Source: Heracleum sosnowskyi (taxonomy: Eukaryota; Streptophyta; Magnoliopsida; Apiales; Apiaceae). Taken from it: 64,000 bases of DNA. Under the pieces are notes generated by a model. The model did not search any database, was not told the origin of the DNA, and saw nothing but the letters and a program-made list of their open reading frames with translations. This document shows, one piece after another, positions 59,074 through 64,000 of this stretch. Position numbers and translations under genes: made by a program. Position 1 is the stretch's first letter. Each line of letters starts with the position of its first letter. The DNA is taken from assembly GCA_030848705.1 (NCBI GenBank), contig CM061245.1:39374711-39438710 (forward strand), given 5' to 3'.

Positions 59074-59353
59074 TGTTGGAATTAATTTATATTTGGTTGT
59101 GTATTTTATTTTATAAGTGTTTTAATTTCAATAAGGAAGGTGTCAACACTGAGACCGAGTCATTAGGCTAGTGGTCAGTAATATTAGGATCATGGAAGTA
59201 GTAGAGAAAAACTAGCAAGTAGTTGTAGTTGATCAGGAGTCCTAGTCTATTTAAATGCTTGTATTTTCCTTTGATTGTATTAAGAGAATAATCAACTTGT
59301 TTTCCCAGCTTTACAAAGCAAAGTACTGTGTTTCATACAATCTGTTTTCATCA
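59074..59353 (+). repeat. 5' LTR (280 bp)
   Basis: TGTTGGAATT to TTTTCATCA. Confidence 0.95.
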
Positions 59354-59355
59354 CG

Positions 59356-59367
59356 TGGTATCAGAGC
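59356..59367 (+). other. primer binding site
   Basis: Exact TGGTATCAGAGC two bases after the LTR, complementary to initiator-Met tRNA. Confidence 0.92.
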
Positions 59368-59378
59368 CACACTACAAA

Positions 59379-59609
59379 ATGGAGATGGGGAAAAGCAAGG
59401 TTGGTTCTGTTGGGTTAACCTACCCAATGTTGGCAAAGGGAAATTACACGGCATGGGCACTGAAGATGAAGGTTTTTATGCAGGCTCAGGGAGTGTGGAC
59501 TGCGGTAGAATCGAGTGATGAAAAGGCAGTGGTTGACGAGAAAAGTGACAAGATCGCCTTGGCCATGATCTACCAAGGCATACCCGAGGAAATGTTAGTC
59601 AATCTCTGA
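59379..59609 (+). pseudogene. copia Gag N-terminus (ends at frameshift)
   Basis: Starts at ATG 59379, 12 bases after the primer site; the open frame can be read from 59328 but that lies in the LTR. Encodes LTYPMLAKGNYTAW and KVFMQAQGVWTAVE, as in the 14-kb element. An extra base near 59596 moves it out of frame after IPEEMLV and it stops at 59609. The rest of Gag continues in the frame opening at 59650. Confidence 0.85.
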
Positions 59610-59649
59610 GAAGAAGACGGCAAAGGATGGTTGGGAAGCCATTAAAACT

Positions 59650-62600
59650 ATGTGCCAAGGAGCTGAGCGTGTAAAGAAGGCCAAGGTTCAGACGCTAAAA
59701 GCGGAATTTGAGTCACTACAAATGGTTGATAGTGACCAAATAGAGGAGTTCTACATGAAACTTAATGGCGTGGTGTCTACCATTCGAGCTCTGGGAGAAG
59801 AGATGAAGGAGTCGTATGTTGTCAAGAAGCTGCTTCGAGCTGTCCCGCCCAGATTTCTGCCCATTACCTCTACAATCGAGCAGTTTGGGGATTTAGAAAC
59901 CATGACAGTTGAAGAGGCTATTGGATCCCTCCAAGCTTTGGAGGAGAGATTGAAGGGTTCAAATGTGACCACTGGAAACAAGTTGTTGCTAACAGAGGAG
60001 GAGTGGTCCAGGCGCGAGAAGAGTGAAGATAAACTTCTGCTCACTAAGGAAGAGTGGATTAAGCGATCAAATAGAGAAAATGCGGATGGGCAGGACAGCT
60101 ACAAAGGACGTAGTGGACGTGGTTTTCAGGGTACCAATCATGACAGAACTACTGTACGGTGTTTCAACTGCAATGTGTTGGGACATTACGCAGCAGAATG
60201 TAAGCGACCACGTCGAGAAGGAAACCAAAAACCCGAGGCAAACCTGGCAGAAATCAGAGACGACGAACCTGCATTGTTGCTGTCCGAATCAGACGAGAAC
60301 CAGACCAAGTTGGTGCTGTTGAACGAGAAAAATGTCATTCCAAAATTGGAGACAGGCGGGAAAGAAAAGAAAACCTCGCAGTTATGGTACTTGGACAACG
60401 GTGCTAGCAACCACATGACTGGAGACAAATCAAAGTTTTCAAAGCTAGATGAGGGTGTAGCAGGAGAAGTGAAATTTGGCGATGGGTCAACTGTGTGTAT
60501 TAAAGGGAAAGGATCTATTGCATTCAAGTGTAAAACTGGGGAAGAAAGAGTCTTTAACGATGTGTTCTATATCCCAAGCTTGTGCAGCAATATCATTAGT
60601 CTCGGGCAGATGTCAGAGGAAGGGAACAAAGTGGTGCTACACGGGGAGTTTTTGTGGATATATGACAATGGAGGGAAGTTATTAATGAAAGTTAAAAGAT
60701 CAGCCAACCGTTTGTACAAGATCTTGCTCGAAGAATCTCATGGTACGTGTCTGTTTACGAAAGTGGAAGAAGATTCATGGCTCTGGCACTCTCGCCTGGG
60801 TCATTTGAATTTTGATGCAATAAGCCTCATAAAACGGAATGAGATGGTGAAGGGCTTGCCAAAGGTGATTCATCCGAAAACAGTGTGCAAAGGTTGCTTA
60901 GTGGCAAAACAGACTAGGAGTCCGTTTCCAGCTCAAGCAAGCTACAGATCAAGCAAAGTGCTGGAACTAATTCATGGGGACATCTGCGGGCCGATCACGC
61001 CAGCTACACCATCTGGAAAGAGGTACTTCCTACTTTTGGTTGATGATTTTAGTCGGAAAATGTGGGTATATTTTTTATCAACCAAAGATGAGGCGATAGA
61101 TATGTTTAAAAAATTTAAACCTCTTGTGGAGAACGAGTCCGAAGAAAAGATCAAGTCATTCCGTACAGATAGAGGGGGAGAGTTTTGCTCGCAACAGTTT
61201 GAACGTTTCTGTGAGGATGCGGGAATTCTGAGACAATACACAGCCCCTTACACTCCACAGCAGAATGGAGTGGTGGAGCGAAGAAACAGAACGGTAGTGT
61301 CAATGGCTAGAAGCTATTTAAAGGAGAAGCATATTCCATCTTGTTTCTGGGGTGAAGCTGTGCGACATTCTGTGTATGTACTGAATAGATTACCTACGCG
61401 AGGTCTCTCCACTAGTACTCCCTATGAAGCTTGGTCAGGCAAGAAACCGGACGTTGGTCATGTCAGGGTGTTTGGGTGCTGTGCTTATATGAAAGTACCA
61501 AGCATCAATACTCGAAAGCTAGATGATCGTTCAAAATCAGTGGTCTATTTTGGGAGAGAGCCAGGCACAAAAGCCCACAGATTATACGACCCACAGGAGA
61601 ACAGAATCCATGTTAGCAGAGATGTCATGTTTGATGAATCTAAGTCATGGGCCTGGGCTGATGTTGATGGGATAGCGGATGCAGCCTACATAAACTTTGA
61701 GATAAGAAACACTGGCAACACTGATGGAGAGCCTGAAACTCCTATACACACTCCACAGTCATCACAGTCGACTGATTCACAGCAGTCATCACAGTCGACT
61801 GATTCACAGTACAGTACTGAGGCTACAGAGGAGTCTGAAGACAGTGCCGACAATAACACGCCAATACGGTACAGGCGGCTGAGTGATCTTTATGCTGATA
61901 CTGAAGAAGTTGAAATTGCAGAGGAGGAATTATTCTTTCTCGGTGTCGAAGAACCAGTCACGTACAAACAGGCTATCCAGGAGAGACCATGGGAGGAGGC
62001 TATGAAAAGTGAGATTGATGCGATAGAGAGGAATAATACTTGGAAACTCATGGAACTACCGTCTGGGCACAAACCAATCGGCTTAAAGTGTGTATACAAA
62101 CTGAAAAAAAATACTGATGGAGAGATAGTAAAGCATAAGGCACGACTTGTAGCCAAAGGCTACGTTCAGAGACAAGGGGTTGATTTCGAGGAGGTGTTTG
62201 CACCAGTTACCCGCTTGGAGACTGTGAGATTATTATTGGCATTGGCAGCAAAGAATAGCTGGGAAGTTCATCATCTCGACGTTAAATCAGCCTTCTTAAA
62301 CGGGGATTTACAAGAAGATGTGTATGTACAGCAACCGGAAGGGTTTGTGCAGAAAGGTAAGGAACATTTGGTTTATAAGCTGATAAAAGCCCTTTACGGA
62401 CTTAGACAGGCACCGCGTGCCTGGTACGCAAAGCTAAACAAGTGTTTGGAAAGCTTGGGCTTTACAAAGTGCCCCTACGAGCATGCAGTCTATACAACAC
62501 GGGACAAGGGAGAGACATTGATCATTGGAGTCTACGTTGACGATTTGCTGATCACGGGCACAAGTACATCAATGATTCAATGGTTCAAGGAACAGATGAG

Positions 62601-63372
62601 CAAAAGGTTTGATATGAGTGATCTAGGGCAACTGTCTCACTATCTCGGCATAGAGGTGGTACAAACAAAGGAGTACATTGAGCTAAAACAGACGGCTTAT
62701 GCTAGAAAAGTGTTGAAGAATAGCGGAATGGCAGAGTGCAAGCCGACTAAATATCCTATGGAACCAGCGAGTCAGTTGCACAAGGATGAATCTGGGAAGC
62801 TTGTGGATTCAACGATGTTCAAAAGTATCGTGGGCGGACTGCGCTACCTGGTACACACTCGACCAGACATAGCCTTTGCCGTGGGTATAGTCAGCCGCTA
62901 CATGGAACGGCCTACCGAGATGCATTTTAATGCTGTGAAGCGAATCTTGAGGTATTTAAAGGGAACATTGAATTATGGTTTAGTGTATTCAAGAGGGAGC
63001 AGTAACAACATGTTATCAGGGTATTCTGATAGTGATTTGGCTGGGCAAATTGATGATCGAAAGAGTACGGGAGGAATGGCGTTCTATCTCAATGAAAGCT
63101 TGATCACATGGGTGTCCCAGAAACAGCGTTGTGTAGCGTTGTCTTCGTGTGAAGCTGAGTTTATGGCAGCCACAGCAGCTGCCTGTCAAGGTATATGGTT
63201 ACGAAATTTGCTTGGGAAGATTACTGATACTGTCATTGGCCCGGTGGTGATTTATATAGATAATAAATCTGCAATAGACTTGGCTAAGAACCCAGTCTTC
63301 CATGGACGCAGTAAACACATTGACATTCGATATCACTTCATCCGTGAGTGTGTCGAGAGGGGGAGATTGTGA
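59650..63372 (+). CDS. copia Gag C-terminus, protease, integrase, RT, RNase H
   Basis: An open frame of 1240 codons. Gag helices occupy roughly residues 1-150, with LLLTEEEW/LLLTKEEW repeats near 115-140. Zinc knuckle CFNCNVLGHYAAEC lies near 170 and protease LDNGASNHMTG near 245 (Asn after the catalytic Asp, as in the 14-kb element, so a lineage trait). Integrase has HSRLGH, HGDICGP (about 443), RTDRGGEF (about 505) and GVVERRNR (about 542). A Ser/Gln-rich linker with STDSQQSSQ is near 700. RT carries VYVDDLLITG near 962, RNase H YSDSDLAG near 1125 and SSCEAEFMAA near 1168. The frame ends early: one G appears missing from a G run near 63360, and the final 40 or so codons continue in another frame to about 63491. 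The initial Met is internal. Confidence 0.93.
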   Translation: MCQGAERVKKAKVQTLKAEFESLQMVDSDQIEEFYMKLNGVVSTIRALGEEMKESYVVKKLLRAVPPRFLPITSTIEQFGDLETMTVEEAIGSLQALEERLKGSNVTTGNKLLLTEEEWSRREKSEDKLLLTKEEWIKRSNRENADGQDSYKGRSGRGFQGTNHDRTTVRCFNCNVLGHYAAECKRPRREGNQKPEANLAEIRDDEPALLLSESDENQTKLVLLNEKNVIPKLETGGKEKKTSQLWYLDNGASNHMTGDKSKFSKLDEGVAGEVKFGDGSTVCIKGKGSIAFKCKTGEERVFNDVFYIPSLCSNIISLGQMSEEGNKVVLHGEFLWIYDNGGKLLMKVKRSANRLYKILLEESHGTCLFTKVEEDSWLWHSRLGHLNFDAISLIKRNEMVKGLPKVIHPKTVCKGCLVAKQTRSPFPAQASYRSSKVLELIHGDICGPITPATPSGKRYFLLLVDDFSRKMWVYFLSTKDEAIDMFKKFKPLVENESEEKIKSFRTDRGGEFCSQQFERFCEDAGILRQYTAPYTPQQNGVVERRNRTVVSMARSYLKEKHIPSCFWGEAVRHSVYVLNRLPTRGLSTSTPYEAWSGKKPDVGHVRVFGCCAYMKVPSINTRKLDDRSKSVVYFGREPGTKAHRLYDPQENRIHVSRDVMFDESKSWAWADVDGIADAAYINFEIRNTGNTDGEPETPIHTPQSSQSTDSQQSSQSTDSQYSTEATEESEDSADNNTPIRYRRLSDLYADTEEVEIAEEELFFLGVEEPVTYKQAIQERPWEEAMKSEIDAIERNNTWKLMELPSGHKPIGLKCVYKLKKNTDGEIVKHKARLVAKGYVQRQGVDFEEVFAPVTRLETVRLLLALAAKNSWEVHHLDVKSAFLNGDLQEDVYVQQPEGFVQKGKEHLVYKLIKALYGLRQAPRAWYAKLNKCLESLGFTKCPYEHAVYTTRDKGETLIIGVYVDDLLITGTSTSMIQWFKEQMSKRFDMSDLGQLSHYLGIEVVQTKEYIELKQTAYARKVLKNSGMAECKPTKYPMEPASQLHKDESGKLVDSTMFKSIVGGLRYLVHTRPDIAFAVGIVSRYMERPTEMHFNAVKRILRYLKGTLNYGLVYSRGSSNNMLSGYSDSDLAGQIDDRKSTGGMAFYLNESLITWVSQKQRCVALSSCEAEFMAATAAACQGIWLRNLLGKITDTVIGPVVIYIDNKSAIDLAKNPVFHGRSKHIDIRYHFIRECVERGRL

Positions 63373-63490
63373 TTAAACACATCGGAACAAGTAGTCAACG
63401 TGCTGATGTGCTGACAAAAGCTATGGCTACTGTGAAGTTTGAAAGGATGTGTGACTTGCTTGGTATCAGGAAGCTGCACAACCAAATTTA

Positions 63491-63504
63491 GATTAGGAGG
63501 TGCT
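63491..63504 (+). other. polypurine tract
   Basis: GATTAGGAGGTGCT immediately before the 3' LTR. Confidence 0.7.
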
Positions 63505-63784
63505 TGTTGGAATTAATTTATATTTGGTTGTGTATTTTATTTTATAAGTGTTTTAATTTCAATAAGGAAGGTGTCAACACTGAGACCGAGTCATTAGGCT
63601 AGTGGTCAGTAATATTAGGATCATGGAAGTAGCAGAGAAAAACTAGCAAGTAGTTGTAGTTGATCAGGAGTCCTAGTCTATTTAAATGCTTGTATTTTCC
63701 TTTGATTGTATTAAGAGAATAATCAACTTGTTTTCCCAGCTTTACAAAGCAAAGTACTGTGTTTCATACAATCTGTTTTCATCA
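63505..63784 (+). repeat. 3' LTR (280 bp)
   Basis: Differs from the 5' LTR by about one base, near 63634. Ends TTTTCATCA, followed by the second GAACC. The short frame at 63686-63901 spans LTR and gene C exon and is not considered a gene. Confidence 0.95.
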
Positions 63785-63935
63785 GAACCAAGCTGGTCCT
63801 GTAATGAACCAGGCTGCTGCTGTCGTCAACCGGCCTGCTGTAGAGAACCCGGATGCTGTAGGGGTGACAGCGACTATGGAAGAACTTGTGGCATTTGGTG
63901 AATTAATTGACCAATTGTCGAACCGGAGATTTTAG

Positions 63936-64000
63936 GCCCAACAGAAAGGAATGTTGTAACGGTGGTGGGTGAACCGTGTATTTTATTAAATATTTAAATT
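63936..64000. other. 3' flank of gene C copy 3
   Basis: Same 3' flank as copies 1 and 2 (GGAATGTTGTAACGG), cut by the window end. The repeated unit therefore continues beyond the window. Confidence 0.8.

Larger units (their letters stand above)
59074..63784 (+). mobile_element. full-length young Ty1/copia retrotransposon (4711 bp)
   Basis: Complete structure: 280-bp LTRs at both ends, primer binding site, gag, pol, polypurine tract. Flanked by a 5-bp GAACC target duplication (59069-59073 and 63785-63789). The LTRs appear to differ at one base (AGTAGTAG versus AGTAGCAG), so it inserted very recently. Two one-base frameshifts (near 59596 and near 63360) break an otherwise continuous polyprotein. 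It is the same family as the truncated element at 14073. Confidence 0.96.
57571..63935 (+). pseudogene. gene C copy 3, disrupted in exon 5 by a young copia
   Basis: Exons 57571-57648, 57750-57899, 58214-58279, 58605-58694, 58812-59073 and, after the insertion, about 63790-63935. Exons 1-4 are open and equivalent to copy 2. Exon 5 is split by a complete copia element within the NQAA repeats. Ignoring the insertion and one copy of the duplicated GAACC, the frame stays open to TAG at 63933-63935. The intact frame on both sides shows the insertion is recent. A transcript from this promoter would terminate in or read through the LTR. Confidence 0.65.

Overview
This window is AT-rich nuclear DNA from a flowering plant, almost certainly a eudicot. 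The evidence is plant-type Ty1/copia LTR retrotransposons primed by initiator-Met tRNA (primer site TGGTATCAGAGC), CACTA (En/Spm) DNA transposons, plant Transposase_24 (Ptta/En/Spm) genes with GT-AG introns, and captured fragments of plant genes (deoxyhypusine hydroxylase, ANGUSTIFOLIA, a DUF1336/EDR2-C protein, an ER stress-associated RAMP4/SERP protein, a CRPK1-like receptor kinase). I cannot name the species. It is a nested-transposon and segmental-duplication region with little ordinary host gene content.

Layout. 1-8.6 kb: two copies of one copia family in inverted orientation, tail to tail. The left copy (+) has nearly complete gag and pol reading frames; the right copy (-) is decayed. 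8.3-28.4 kb is copy 1 of a composite block: copia gag stub, long leader, PBS and LTR (-); two Transposase_24-like exons (-); and an unrecognised five-exon gene ('gene C', +). Its introns hold a truncated copia (14.07-18.26 kb), a 3.3-kb AT-rich insert (18.55-21.85 kb) and a 5.9-kb CACTA element (21.93-27.79 kb). 28.4-35.5 kb: a decayed receptor-like kinase fragment, another Transposase_24 gene (-), and a solo partial LTR. 35.56-47.7 kb and 50.77 kb to the end are two copies of a larger unit: Transposase_24-like gene (+), CACTA right end, copia leader/LTR stub, Transposase_24 fragment (-), gene C (+). The first is interrupted by a 3.35-kb CACTA, the second by a young 4.7-kb copia. Foldback/MITE-like elements lie between them (47.8-49.4 kb).

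The repeated blocks act as empty-site controls for one another, so insertion points, target-site duplications and relative order can be read from the sequence. Two CACTA elements carry intron-containing fragments of unrelated host genes. All three gene C copies keep the same promoter, with a heat-shock-element-like motif 11-12 bp upstream of a TATA-like box; copy 2 (45733-47373) has five intact phase-0 exons predicting about 263 residues of a protein I do not recognise.

Limits: homologies were recognised by eye, with no database search. Splice sites are inferred from GT/AG and from comparing copies. Percent identities were not computed.
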